From Mycobacterium sp. OTB74 (GTDB lineage: Bacteria > Actinomycetota > Actinomycetes > Mycobacteriales > Mycobacteriaceae), in contig NZ_JARXVD010000001.1 in NCBI RefSeq assembly GCF_029892685.1, positions 1 through 64,000 of the forward strand: a stretch of DNA of 64,000 nucleotides, given 5' to 3'. The notes under the pieces were generated by a model. The model did not search any database, was not told the origin of the DNA, and saw only the letters and a program-made list of their open reading frames with translations. The translations under genes were made by a program, and so were the position numbers. Below, piece after piece: positions 43,809 through 52,299 of this stretch. Within the stretch, counting starts at the first letter, position 1. Each line of letters opens with the position of its first letter.

Positions 43809-45100
43809 TGCCCAACCTTCGTCAGCTATACGCTAATGCCAAGTCACGGTCGGCACGCAATGTACTCTATGTCGGTGCGACGCAAGCCGTCACGTTGCTC
43901 ATCCCACTCATTACCCTGCCGTGGCTGCTTCGAGTATTGCGACCCGAGGCTTATGGTGCATATGCACTAGCACTCGCATTCGGCTCATACGCTCTAATCG
44001 TCGTCGATTTCGGCTTCTATCTGACAGCCACTCAGCGGATCGCCCAAATTCGTGATGACCGGGAAGAACTCACACGATACTTTTGGGCAGTGCAATCGGC
44101 GAGGTTTCTGTTGGCGGTCATCGCAATAATCGTATCCATAGGCGTCATCTTGTCGGTGGCACGATTTCGTTCCATAGCCGACGTGATGCTGGCAAGCCTG
44201 GCTGGTGTCCTGGGCACCCTACTGTTTCCAATGTGGCTATACCTCGGCCTCGAACGAATGCGGACCGTATCGATTGTTAATATCGTTTCGCGGCTATTTG
44301 GAATAGCGCCGATTTTTCTTTTCGTGCGTTCCCCGAACGATGCTGCACTGGCAGTTTGGATTAACTCAGGGACCGCTATCATAGCCGGTCTGATATCGTG
44401 CTACTTGATTGTCCGTTACGACCTTGTCGGGCGGTTCGCGCTACCTCGCGTTGCTGAAATAGTCGACGTCAGCAGAGACGCCTTGCCGATATTTATATCG
44501 GGTAGCGCATTCAGTCTCTACTCTACGAGTAACGCAATTATTCTAGGCATCGTGCGAGATACCTACCAAGTGGGTCTGTTCAATGCCGCCGACAAGATCA
44601 GAAACGCATCCATCCTTCCGATCAATTCTATTTCGTCAGTATTTTATCCTCGGGTAAGCAGACTAATGGTTGAGAATCGCCGGCAAGCTGTACGGATGAT
44701 CGTGAATTTGACGTTCGGCCTGGGTGCCTGCATGGGCTGCGTTTCCCTATTTCTATTCTTTGGAGCTCCCATGATTGTTCAGATTGTCATGGGACACGAC
44801 TTCCGCGAGTCGGTACCGGTACTGAGGGTACTCGCCGTTGTACCTCTGCTCGTGGGTATCACAACCGTGCTCGGTACCATAGCGATGCTCAACCTCAACA
44901 TGAAGAAACAGTACTCGTGGATGGTTGTATCCGGTGGCCTTGTGAACGTCCCACTTCTCATATTTCTCAGCGCGCTGTACGGCGCAACAGGCGCTGCCAT
45001 CTCGCTGGCAATCACCGAGATATTGGTTACATTGCTGACTATCTTGATGCTTTTTCGAAGGGGCTTCTTCAAGGAGGTTTTCCGGCTGTATCGGAGCTGA
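43808..45100 (+). CDS. Wzx-type polysaccharide flippase, second copy
   Basis: 430 residues, 12 predicted membrane segments, MOP/PST family: LLIPLITLPWLLRVLRPEAY, VDFGFYLTATQRIAQIRDD, ALPIFISGSAFSLYSTSNAI and FNAADKIRNASILPINSISS are standard Wzx segments. Codon usage (many ATA, TTA, CTA and AAT codons) and base composition are more AT-rich than the window, a sign of recent transfer. It clearly differs from the flippase at 19-20.3 kb, so it should serve a different repeat unit. Convergent with the DUF218 gene. Confidence 0.88.
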   Translation: MPNLRQLYANAKSRSARNVLYVGATQAVTLLIPLITLPWLLRVLRPEAYGAYALALAFGSYALIVVDFGFYLTATQRIAQIRDDREELTRYFWAVQSARFLLAVIAIIVSIGVILSVARFRSIADVMLASLAGVLGTLLFPMWLYLGLERMRTVSIVNIVSRLFGIAPIFLFVRSPNDAALAVWINSGTAIIAGLISCYLIVRYDLVGRFALPRVAEIVDVSRDALPIFISGSAFSLYSTSNAIILGIVRDTYQVGLFNAADKIRNASILPINSISSVFYPRVSRLMVENRRQAVRMIVNLTFGLGACMGCVSLFLFFGAPMIVQIVMGHDFRESVPVLRVLAVVPLLVGITTVLGTIAMLNLNMKKQYSWMVVSGGLVNVPLLIFLSALYGATGAAISLAITEILVTLLTILMLFRRGFFKEVFRLYRS

Positions 45101-45115
45101 GGGCGTCGGACTCGC

Positions 45116-45721
45116 TCAACAAGCGGGATCCAATAATGCTTTGACGTAACCTGCTGTCTGATACGGGTACTCGTATATCCACCTCGCGAGCGACGGCTGC
45201 GGCCCACTGGCGACCATGATCAGTTGGGCATGCAAGCATTGCTGAAGGATGAATCTAGCGCGCGAAATCTGCGGCGTGAAGGTTACGACGATGATACTGT
45301 GCCAATGATTCACTGTCGCAAGGTGATTCAACGCTTGCGTTTCGCCCGCGGTAGTGCGCGGGTTGGGAATAATGCAGTACAGTTTGTAATCGCGGTTGGG
45401 TTTCTTGCAGTAGTCGGTCAGCCACGGATCGTCGGGACCGATCGGATTCGATGCAACGACGTTGGGTGCCCACCCCTCGCTACCCAACTGAAAGCCGAGC
45501 ACGTACCGATCGTACTTATAGCCGCCGAGAATCATGATCGCGTCGGCGTGCCGCAATTGATCGACCTGCGGATGAACGTATACCGGCAGGCCGGCGATTC
45601 CTGCCGCCAACACTAGGTTACTGACCAGTGCGATCCATCGAAGAAGACGATGTCTCCGCACAGCGATCCTGTCCGCCTCTCGATCGGCGATGCACTCGGG
45701 CTGTTGGCGCACTCTGAACAT
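45116..45721 (-). CDS. DUF218/YdcF-like membrane-anchored protein
   Basis: About 201 residues. One N-terminal membrane helix (WIALVSNLVLAAGIAGLPVY) is followed by a DUF218 domain: ADAIMILGGYKYDRYVLGF, the PRTTAGETQALNHLA segment and SIIVVTFTPQISRARFILQQ. DUF218 proteins (SanA, ElyC, YdcF) are linked to envelope polysaccharide metabolism. ATG 45721 has GAGG upstream at a long spacing; ATG 45817 would add 32 residues without a ribosome binding site. Convergent with the flippase, 15 bases apart. Confidence 0.7.
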   Translation of the reverse strand: MFRVRQQPECIADREADRIAVRRHRLLRWIALVSNLVLAAGIAGLPVYVHPQVDQLRHADAIMILGGYKYDRYVLGFQLGSEGWAPNVVASNPIGPDDPWLTDYCKKPNRDYKLYCIIPNPRTTAGETQALNHLATVNHWHSIIVVTFTPQISRARFILQQCLHAQLIMVASGPQPSLARWIYEYPYQTAGYVKALLDPAC

Positions 45722-45817
45722 TCTTGGAATCACCTCTGGGGCCTCGCGGGGGATACCAGTGATCGGTTCTGCGACTATTCCTTCGCCTGCGGCCCCTAAA
45801 ACGAAGATCCCATGCAC

Positions 45818-46104
45818 TGATGTCTAGCGTGACTAACTGCACAGCGTGGAGCGGTTGGCTTGCAATTCGGCATTTTGGAGTTTGTCCCGGGTTTTGTAGA
45901 AGCTCTTCGTGGAAGTTGAGGTGGAGGTCCTCCGCTCCATGCCCTGTCGTGTGGTGGGTGTCGGGGGAGGACCACGCTGAAGATACATCAGCCAGAACAA
46001 GGGCGTGTGCGCGCGCTCGCGACCCCGGAGCGGGTCAGTGCGGCACGGGCGAGATTGCCGAGAACATGCCAGAGGACCTGCTGGTGTTGGCCGTGGGCGC
46101 GGGC
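45818..46104. other. Degenerate gap before the IS/sseA chimera
   Basis: No intact gene. Plus-strand frames with Arg-rich low-quality translation lead into the transposase fragment at 46105. The stretch may be further decayed insertion-sequence DNA, but no diagnostic motif can be pointed to. Confidence 0.3.
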
Positions 46105-46232
46105 CTGACCGCGCTGACGATCGACGGGGTGCACTTCGGCGAGTTGCACTGTGCGGTCGCGTTGGGTATCGGAATCGATGCGGAGAACCAGCTGGTGCTG
46201 CTGGTGGAGGGGTCTACCGAGAACGCCACCCT
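46105..46232 (+). pseudogene. IS256/mutator-type transposase fragment
   Basis: The frame reads LTALTIDGVHFGELHCAVAL then GIGIDAENQLVLLVEGSTEN. This matches the catalytic-core segment of IS256-family transposases with the D of V-D-G-V-H-F-G-E. Only about 42 residues remain. The reading frame continues directly into an sseA-like sequence, so the transposase was cut and joined to foreign sequence here. Confidence 0.6.
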
Positions 46233-46515
46233 GGTCGTCTGCGGCGACAAGAGCAACTGGTGGCCGCCTACGCGCTGTGGGCCTTCACGCTGTTTGGTCA
46301 CCCGGACTCCGACACCGATGGCCGGCGTGACTTGTGGATCACCGACGGCCTGCGACGACCACGATCGGCTGCCCGATAGCAGTGCGGAAGGCCTCCCGGA
46401 CCGGCCATACCGCGACGAGGCATTGGCCGCACTCGGCGCCAAACATAGATCGAGGCGCGTTTTGCACTCGGGCACACTGCGAACCCCGGCATGCCCGACT
46501 ATCCCGAGGAAAATG
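46233..46515 (+). pseudogene. sseA (rhodanese) gene fragment fused to the IS remnant
   Basis: VVCGDKSNWW, then after a single-base shift [15 protein letters not shown] and RRDLWITDG, and finally MPDYPEENG. These align in order with [31 protein letters not shown] and MPDYPDEG of the intact SseA at 9.9-10.8 kb. The N and C termini are missing, at least one frameshift is present and the middle is eroded. It is a non-functional piece of a rhodanese gene on the opposite strand to the intact copy. Confidence 0.65.
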
Positions 46516-46525
46516 GGCAGGCAGG

Positions 46526-47803
46526 TCAAGAACCGCCTCGTTCGAATTTCGCGTGCAGCGCGTCCCACCCGTCGAGCAGCACGCGCGCAGAGAACCGGCA
46601 CACGATGGCCACGACTGCCTCAAGAGGCCCCTTGAGGCGAAAGACTGCGAATATCGACCCGACCACCATCACCACCAAGACTTGAGGCATCAATCGTGGA
46701 GGGCCGATGTCGCGCCAAATGGCGGGCAAGAGCATTACGAGGTGCAAACTGTAAAGCGTTAGTGTCATCGCTCCCGCGCCGAACACAATCTCCCAGCCTC
46801 TGGCGAATCGGCGCGTTAGCAGCAAAGAAATGCCGATAACGGCCATCGCCAGGCCCCCACTTCGTACAAGGTCTAAGCTTGCGCCGGAGTGTGGTGCGTC
46901 CACCGCGAGCCACCACAAGGTGCCCGTTGGGGTTACACCACTGAGGCCCCTAGCCATGGTCGTCGAAAGCCCATCCCACGTGTGTATCCCCGGGCTCGGG
47001 GCATCGGACAGGAGCGCCGCGCGTGCCGCCGAGCTTCCGGTGAGGAATGCGGAAAGTAAAGCGGCTGTCACAGCTAACCCGCCACCCACCGCCGCCAACT
47101 GGGCTGCGACGTCGCGCCGCGTGAGGGCGAGCCGTCCGATTGCCATCCCGCATAGCAGATAGGCCAGCCACGTGAACGCCGGGTAGTCGCCAGTAAGGAG
47201 CAGGCGTTCGCCGATTCCCCCTATGGATAGACCGCCGAACCCACCCTCCGAAGAGGCTGGAAACTGATGACGCAAGGCGTAAGACAACGGCGGAGCAACT
47301 AGTGCCCAGATGGTCGCCCACAAGAAGAGTGCCCGTGAGCGCATCCCCAAGAAGGGGACGCCCAGCAGAAACAACACTCCGTAGTAGGGCAGGATCACGC
47401 CGACGCCTTCGCCCCCGACCTCAAGGCGGTCCAGCGCGAGGCCCCAGAGCAGGATCAACCCGGCGCGTACAACCAGCGCGATGGTCGCCCTCGTTCGGCG
47501 GCGTCCCGTCGCCGGAGTACCTCGGCCGGTGAGCAAAGAGATCGTGACGCCGGCGAGGACGGCGAACAGGGCCGATGAATTGCCGATGACGAGGCGGTGT
47601 TGCCACCCGATAGATGATGCGCCCGAGTGCGAGAGGAAAAAGACGTGGGCGGACATCATGCCAATGAGCGCCAAACAGCGTGCTACGTCGAGACCGGTGA
47701 GCCGGTCGTCGGCGTTCCGCCTTATCCAGTCGGGGAGCCGGGATGCACGTCCCCATCCGACCTCGCGATCGCGCGCGCGAACCGCCGGGAAAGCCAAGCG
47801 CAT
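46526..47803 (-). CDS. Multi-pass membrane acyltransferase, HGSNAT/DUF1624-like
   Basis: About 425 residues, 10-11 membrane segments. RLTGLDVARCLALIGMMSAH, then WQHRLVIGNSSALFAVLAGV and SLLTGR are characteristic of the actinobacterial heparan-alpha-glucosaminide N-acetyltransferase/DUF1624 group. Such proteins carry acyl groups across the membrane for modification of envelope sugars. ATG 47803 has GGGAGG at 8 bases; ATG 47827 also has GGGAGG but closer. Flanked on both sides by transposase remnants, suggesting it was brought in or left behind by IS activity. Confidence 0.72.
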   Translation of the reverse strand: MRLAFPAVRARDREVGWGRASRLPDWIRRNADDRLTGLDVARCLALIGMMSAHVFFLSHSGASSIGWQHRLVIGNSSALFAVLAGVTISLLTGRGTPATGRRRTRATIALVVRAGLILLWGLALDRLEVGGEGVGVILPYYGVLFLLGVPFLGMRSRALFLWATIWALVAPPLSYALRHQFPASSEGGFGGLSIGGIGERLLLTGDYPAFTWLAYLLCGMAIGRLALTRRDVAAQLAAVGGGLAVTAALLSAFLTGSSAARAALLSDAPSPGIHTWDGLSTTMARGLSGVTPTGTLWWLAVDAPHSGASLDLVRSGGLAMAVIGISLLLTRRFARGWEIVFGAGAMTLTLYSLHLVMLLPAIWRDIGPPRLMPQVLVVMVVGSIFAVFRLKGPLEAVVAIVCRFSARVLLDGWDALHAKFERGGS

Positions 47804-47894
47804 GGATCGTCCCTCCCAGCCTCCCATTTTGCCTCCCTTTAGGACGCCGTCGGAATGCGACATCGGCACGGAAGCGATGTTAGCGCTGGGGGCT

Positions 47895-48310
47895 GTCCGC
47901 CAACTGTCCGACAAACGGTGGATCCGCGACGGCTAGGTCGGTCCCCGGCCGGTCTACGCGGCGGTCGGGGTGGATCTGGCCGGGCAACGTGACTTGCTGG
48001 GCATGTGGGTCGGTGTAGGCGATGGCGAATCGGCCAAGTACGGGCTGGCCGTGCCGACCGAGCTACGCAACCGCGGAGTGGCCGACATCTTCTTTCTGGT
48101 CGACGACGGCCTCAAAGGCCTGCTGGCCTCGGTGGCCGCGGTGTTCCCCGACACCGTGGTGCAGACCTGCATCATCCGCGACGCGATCGCCTGGGCGCTC
48201 AAGCCGATCTAGACCACGGTCAACGCCACTGCAGCCGGCGAAGCGCTGGAAACCAGCACTGAGCACCTTCGCGGTCACCTTCGCCGACCTCATGCCGGGC
48301 AGCGAAACCA
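47895..48310 (+). pseudogene. Decayed IS256-family transposase
   Basis: The frame containing RPVYAAVGVDLAGQRDLLGM, WVGVGDGESAKYGLAV, TELRNRGVADIFFLVDDGLK and FPDTVVQTCII is the central region of an IS256-type transposase. An in-frame TAG (47934) precedes it. After CIIR there is an internal deletion to ALKPI, followed by another TAG (48210) and TTVNATAAGEAL in the same frame. Not functional. No terminal inverted repeats could be identified. Confidence 0.75.
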
Positions 48311-48459
48311 CCTAAACCGAAGATGCCGCTTGTACGGTCAATCTGACGGACCCGGGTCCCGGGCTGGGCGGACGTCCTGCGTCAAACTGCGTCCCCTGAC
48401 TAGAGTGGCGAGGTGTCTTTCTTGGTGCGGGATCATTTTCGTTGCGCTGGGTGCCACTC

Positions 48460-49494
48460 ATGAAGTGTCCGCCGGTATTGCGGCGGCTGGGCACTAGGCG
48501 GTCGGTCGCTGCGCCTCCTCCCGAGTGGAAGGACCGTGGGGACTGCGCCGAACGCGGCAGGTTTGTCGGCTCCGCAGAGCATGCCGACGTTGCCACCGTC
48601 GTGGTTACCTACAACAGCGCACGGGACATTCCACTGTTGATCGACAGTCTTCGAGTCGCGGCACATGATCGCTCGATTCGGCTCGTCGTTGTGGACAATC
48701 AGTCGTCGGATGAGACCGTCTCCTTTCTTCGAGGGCAAGATGACGTCATCTTGGTCGAGTCTGGTGCAAACATCGGCTATGCCGGCGGGATCAATGTTGG
48801 GTTGCGAAACATCGGATCGTGCGAGCACGTGTTGTTCCTCAACCCTGATCTCGAGCTGGCTGCGGATACGGTTGCTCGATTGGTCGCGATCGCTGACGAA
48901 CCCCGGCTCGGGGCTGTTGTCCCGCTGGTACTTGACGGTGATGGCGCGATTTATCCCTCCCTGGGTCGAGAGCCATCCCTGCTCAGGGGTCTGGGCGACG
49001 CGGTCTTCGGCGGTAATATTTGCGCTTTACTGGGCCTTCCCGCCGAGATCGATTACCGCAAAAAGAGTTATCTACACTCTCACGACGTGGATTGGGCGAC
49101 AGGGGCCGCATTGCTGGTTCCTGCTGCGGTCGCCCGGCAGGTGGGGAACTGGAATGAAGCCTTTTACCTGTACTCGGAAGAAGTCGACTACTTCCGCCAG
49201 ATTCGGACGAGTGGACGGCGAATTCGTTTCGAGCCTTCAGCGGTTGTGAAGCACCGCGCGGGTGGATCGGGAAGATCGCCTGACCTCGCCGCATTGCAGG
49301 CCGTCAGCAGGATTCGCTACATCGAGACCTATCATGGATCGGCATACTCGCGAGTATTTCGTGCTGTGGTAGCGCTCCGGCATGCGCTGCGTTCCTATGA
49401 TCCAGTCCACCGCCACATCCTGTGTTTCGTGCTTAGACGCAAACGATGGCGGGAGCTGCCGCATCATCCACACAATGAACGGCTTCCCTGCTAG
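48460..49494 (+). CDS. Family 2 glycosyltransferase, rhamnosyltransferase-like
   Basis: 344 residues. VATVVVTYNSARDIPLLIDS, RLVVVDNQSSDETVSFL, NIGYAGGINVGLRNIG and LFLNPDLELAADTVARL are the GT2 subgroup shared with WbbL/RfbN rhamnosyltransferases. The later WATGAALLVPAAVARQVG and FYLYSEEVDYFRQIRTSGRR complete the fold. It likely adds rhamnose or another deoxyhexose in the EPS repeat. ATG 48460 was chosen; TTG 48442 and GTG 48451 are in frame upstream. Confidence 0.88.
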   Translation: MKCPPVLRRLGTRRSVAAPPPEWKDRGDCAERGRFVGSAEHADVATVVVTYNSARDIPLLIDSLRVAAHDRSIRLVVVDNQSSDETVSFLRGQDDVILVESGANIGYAGGINVGLRNIGSCEHVLFLNPDLELAADTVARLVAIADEPRLGAVVPLVLDGDGAIYPSLGREPSLLRGLGDAVFGGNICALLGLPAEIDYRKKSYLHSHDVDWATGAALLVPAAVARQVGNWNEAFYLYSEEVDYFRQIRTSGRRIRFEPSAVVKHRAGGSGRSPDLAALQAVSRIRYIETYHGSAYSRVFRAVVALRHALRSYDPVHRHILCFVLRRKRWRELPHHPHNERLPC

Positions 49495-50081
49495 TTGCTG
49501 CGGGTCATGGAGTTGTAGATGTCGGCCTGGGCTGGGGGTGTTGAGGGGACGGGTTCTTCAGCGCCGGGATGAGAAAGCGCCGATCCCCGCGTCCATGCAA
49601 GCTGAAGGAACTGGTACGTGACCGACGGTAATGAGACACCGGTCCCGTCCGGTGGCGAAGGGCTCCCAGGCCAGCCGCGCAGTGCTCTATGTGTGTTGCC
49701 GTATGCTGGCCGGGCCGCTCGGTTCGCTACGGTGGTGGTTGTAATCAGGGCCTGGGTCTGTGGCCAGAACGTGGGCGATCCTCGCTGTCGTGCTGGGCGA
49801 GTGCTTTCTACGCCCAGCAAAGTCAGCTGTTCGGCATTTTGAAGGGATATCGGAGGTTGCGGACTCAACCCATGATTGCCGCCCGGACGCTTCAAAGCCG
49901 TTCGGTTGGTTATGGCGTATACATGGCCTTGCTGCAGGAATCTGGAGGCGTCAGGCGCGCGATTGACAACCCGCGTGCTCGCCCCACGGCGGATCCGGAT
50001 CAATGATCCCGAGATTCGGGGCCCGCAATGGAACCCATTGCCGCGGCCTGAGGAAAACTGCAACACGCCAATTATTCGCTC
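49495..50081. other. 590-base gap without a convincing gene
   Basis: Several short open frames overlap in different phases, none with a recognisable domain. A minus-strand frame ends AEEPVPSTPPAQADIYNSMT-type residues, which looks like a natural protein tail, so this may be the remains of a deleted gene. The GGAGG for the next gene is at 50084-50088. Confidence 0.3.
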
Positions 50082-50099
50082 ATGGAGGAAACGGGTGAC

Positions 50100-50870
50100 G
50101 TGGACCTATTTGACGTAGTCAGGGCTTGTTTCCGGCGGTGGTATGCAGTGCTACCACTTTTGCTCGTCACGGCTTGGTACGCACACAGCGTATACAGCGC
50201 TGTGGTGCCTCTGTATTACACGAGCGCTGTGGTCGGTCTCGCCCCGCCTTCACAGGTGAAATACGAACCATCCGGTGCACAAGTAGCCAGAAACGGACTG
50301 GTCGACGCGGGTGGTGCATCCTTCCTCGCTAACATGGCGGTACTTCAGTTGCGGGATCCGGCGGTGGTTAACGCGGTCGTTGCGGCCGGGGGCCGACCGG
50401 GGTACGGGGCAAAGATGTTTCCAGTCCCTGCCACTGCGGCGCAGTTACCGCTGATAATGATCGACGATGGGGAATATGAGGCAGCCGCCGCCACAAAGAC
50501 CGTTCTGCTTGCGGGCGCACAAGCGGACCCTGTTCTGCACGCCATTCAGCAACAAGCGGGCGTGCCCGAGGACCAAATGGTGCGTGCATTCATGGTCTCT
50601 GCGCCGAGCGCACCTATCGAGGCGGTTCCTAGCCGTACCCGATCGACCATAGTGATCATCGCGGCGGGCGCTGTGGCGGCCATCTTGGTCGGAGTGATTC
50701 TCGATGTGATCTTGATGCGCCGAAAAGCAAGGAGACAGGATCGCAAGTCGGGGGTGCAAGATCGCAAGTCGGAGGTGCAAGCTCTCGATACGGTGAAATC
50801 CGTTGATGACACGGCAAATTTAATTGGCACACAGCAATCATCGGACGACGCCGGTAAGGTGGACAGTTAA
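50100..50870 (+). CDS. Wzz-type chain-length determinant (copy 3)
   Basis: About 256 residues. DLFDVVRACFRRWYAVLPLL is a standard Wzz N terminus with TM1, followed by YYTSAVVGLAPPSQVKYEPS. TM2 lies at about 194-215 (VIIAAGAVAAILVGVILDVI), after RTRSTIV. The cytosolic tail contains a short direct repeat, RQDRKSGVQ/DRKSEVQ. There is no kinase domain. GTG 50100 is used with GGAGG upstream; ATG 50082 is in frame. Two bases before the polymerase gene, so the pair acts together. Confidence 0.8.
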   Translation: MDLFDVVRACFRRWYAVLPLLLVTAWYAHSVYSAVVPLYYTSAVVGLAPPSQVKYEPSGAQVARNGLVDAGGASFLANMAVLQLRDPAVVNAVVAAGGRPGYGAKMFPVPATAAQLPLIMIDDGEYEAAAATKTVLLAGAQADPVLHAIQQQAGVPEDQMVRAFMVSAPSAPIEAVPSRTRSTIVIIAAGAVAAILVGVILDVILMRRKARRQDRKSGVQDRKSEVQALDTVKSVDDTANLIGTQQSSDDAGKVDS

Positions 50871-50872
50871 TC

Positions 50873-52234
50873 GTGGTGATCCGGCCGACTGCCGTTACGC
50901 CGCAACATAGTCCCGACTTGGGTGGACCTCTATTGCCGGACGTGCGGGAAAAGACGCCGTTTTTGCTCGTATTCCTCTGCCTCCTGGTCTCAATTTTACC
51001 TTCATATTCTGTCTTGCCGGGGCCTCTCAAAAGCAACGGCTCGCCTGCAAAGATGATCGCAGTTACGCTGTTTGTGCTAACGGTTCTTGGCTTCATCTTG
51101 ATTAGGCGTAACACGCCAGTGCGGACAGTCTGTCCAGGTGTTCTGATCATTCTGGCCTATGCGGTGGTCGTATTGACGATTTATGGGATATCGCTCTCGC
51201 ACTACGGGGATGAGGCCACGAACGCGGTGAGGACACGCGCCTTTATCTTTTTGCTGGCGAACGGAGGCGTCGCGCTTTATGCCATGAAACGCGTCATAAA
51301 CTATGAACAGCGGTTCAAGCTGCTCGGTTGGCTCGCAGTAGGTCTGACCTTCAACTGTCTGGTGGGACTTTTACAGAATCTGACTCCCATCGACCTTCAT
51401 CTGCTTTTTCAACCACCCGGGTTCGTTGTGAACAAATTATCTGAAGGTCTCGCGCAAACTCCAGGACTCGATGAACGCTTCGGCGCCAAGCGGGCTTTCG
51501 GCACGTCGGCACATGCCATCGAATTCTCGGTACTCTCTAGCGTTTCGGTGCTTTTGAATGTCTACTTTCTACGCGCCGCAAAAAGTCGAAACTTCCGATT
51601 GCTCGCTGCCACTGGGCTCTTGGTCGCCTTGCTGGCGGTGCCGGCGGGGGTGTCGAGAAGCGGCGTCATCGCCCTCGCCGCGGGTTTCTTTTTCTACATG
51701 TGGAATCTTAGCCTGGGCGGACTGAGTGTTGCCTTCGGGTTGGCTGGCCTCGCCATTGTCGCGGAAGGGTTATTCAGCGGGAATTTTGATGCACTGTGGC
51801 AATCAATCAGTGGAGCATCGGACGACTCAAGCGTGCAGGTACGTCTGAATGATTATGCAGTGGTAACAAACGTCTTTCACACTCAACCCGTATTTGGAGC
51901 AGGCATGGGTGTGACGCCACCGGGTGGGCGTGGGATATTCGATAACCAATGGTTGACCACGTTTGTTGAGGGCGGCCTTGTGGATGTTGCCGGACTTATT
52001 CTATTGGTCGTCGGTGGGCTTTTCGGCATCGCTGCTGCATTGCGGCGTGCACGCACGGCGGCTGAGCGGGATCAGGCCTACCTGCTGGGAGCGATATTCA
52101 TCGCGATCTTCGCAACCAGTGTGACCTTTGACCTTTTTGCATTCGCACAGGCAACCTTTGTGTTTTTCCTGGCTTACGGCTTGTTATGGTCCACGGTAAG
52201 CATCCCGATCCCGGAACCTCGATATAGTGGCTGA
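50873..52234 (+). CDS. O-antigen polymerase/ligase-like protein (Wzy), second copy
   Basis: 453 residues with about 11 membrane segments. The RAFGTSAHAIEFSVLSSVSV segment, GVSRSGVIALAAGFFFYMW and the loop VFGAGMGVTPPGGRGIFDNQ followed by TFVEGGLVDVAGLILLVVG are the O-antigen ligase/polymerase hallmarks. It should polymerise units delivered by one of the two flippases; pairing with the adjacent Wzz copy 3 is likely. Start GTG 50873 or 50876. Confidence 0.84.
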   Translation: MVIRPTAVTPQHSPDLGGPLLPDVREKTPFLLVFLCLLVSILPSYSVLPGPLKSNGSPAKMIAVTLFVLTVLGFILIRRNTPVRTVCPGVLIILAYAVVVLTIYGISLSHYGDEATNAVRTRAFIFLLANGGVALYAMKRVINYEQRFKLLGWLAVGLTFNCLVGLLQNLTPIDLHLLFQPPGFVVNKLSEGLAQTPGLDERFGAKRAFGTSAHAIEFSVLSSVSVLLNVYFLRAAKSRNFRLLAATGLLVALLAVPAGVSRSGVIALAAGFFFYMWNLSLGGLSVAFGLAGLAIVAEGLFSGNFDALWQSISGASDDSSVQVRLNDYAVVTNVFHTQPVFGAGMGVTPPGGRGIFDNQWLTTFVEGGLVDVAGLILLVVGGLFGIAAALRRARTAAERDQAYLLGAIFIAIFATSVTFDLFAFAQATFVFFLAYGLLWSTVSIPIPEPRYSG

Positions 52235-52299
52235 CGGCTATCGTGGGGACGACGAAGCTCAGTTGGGCTTCGACGGACTCGCGTAGTTGGGGCCGGGTC

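Noticed and set aside
49618..50006. Short plus-strand frames in the gap before Wzz copy 3
   Set aside because: They overlap in different phases and none shows a domain; at most they are remains of a lost gene.
52205..52299. Possible transposase-like peptide on the minus strand between wzy and gmd
   Set aside because: Only about 25 residues resemble anything and the frame also covers the end of the Wzy gene; too weak to call.
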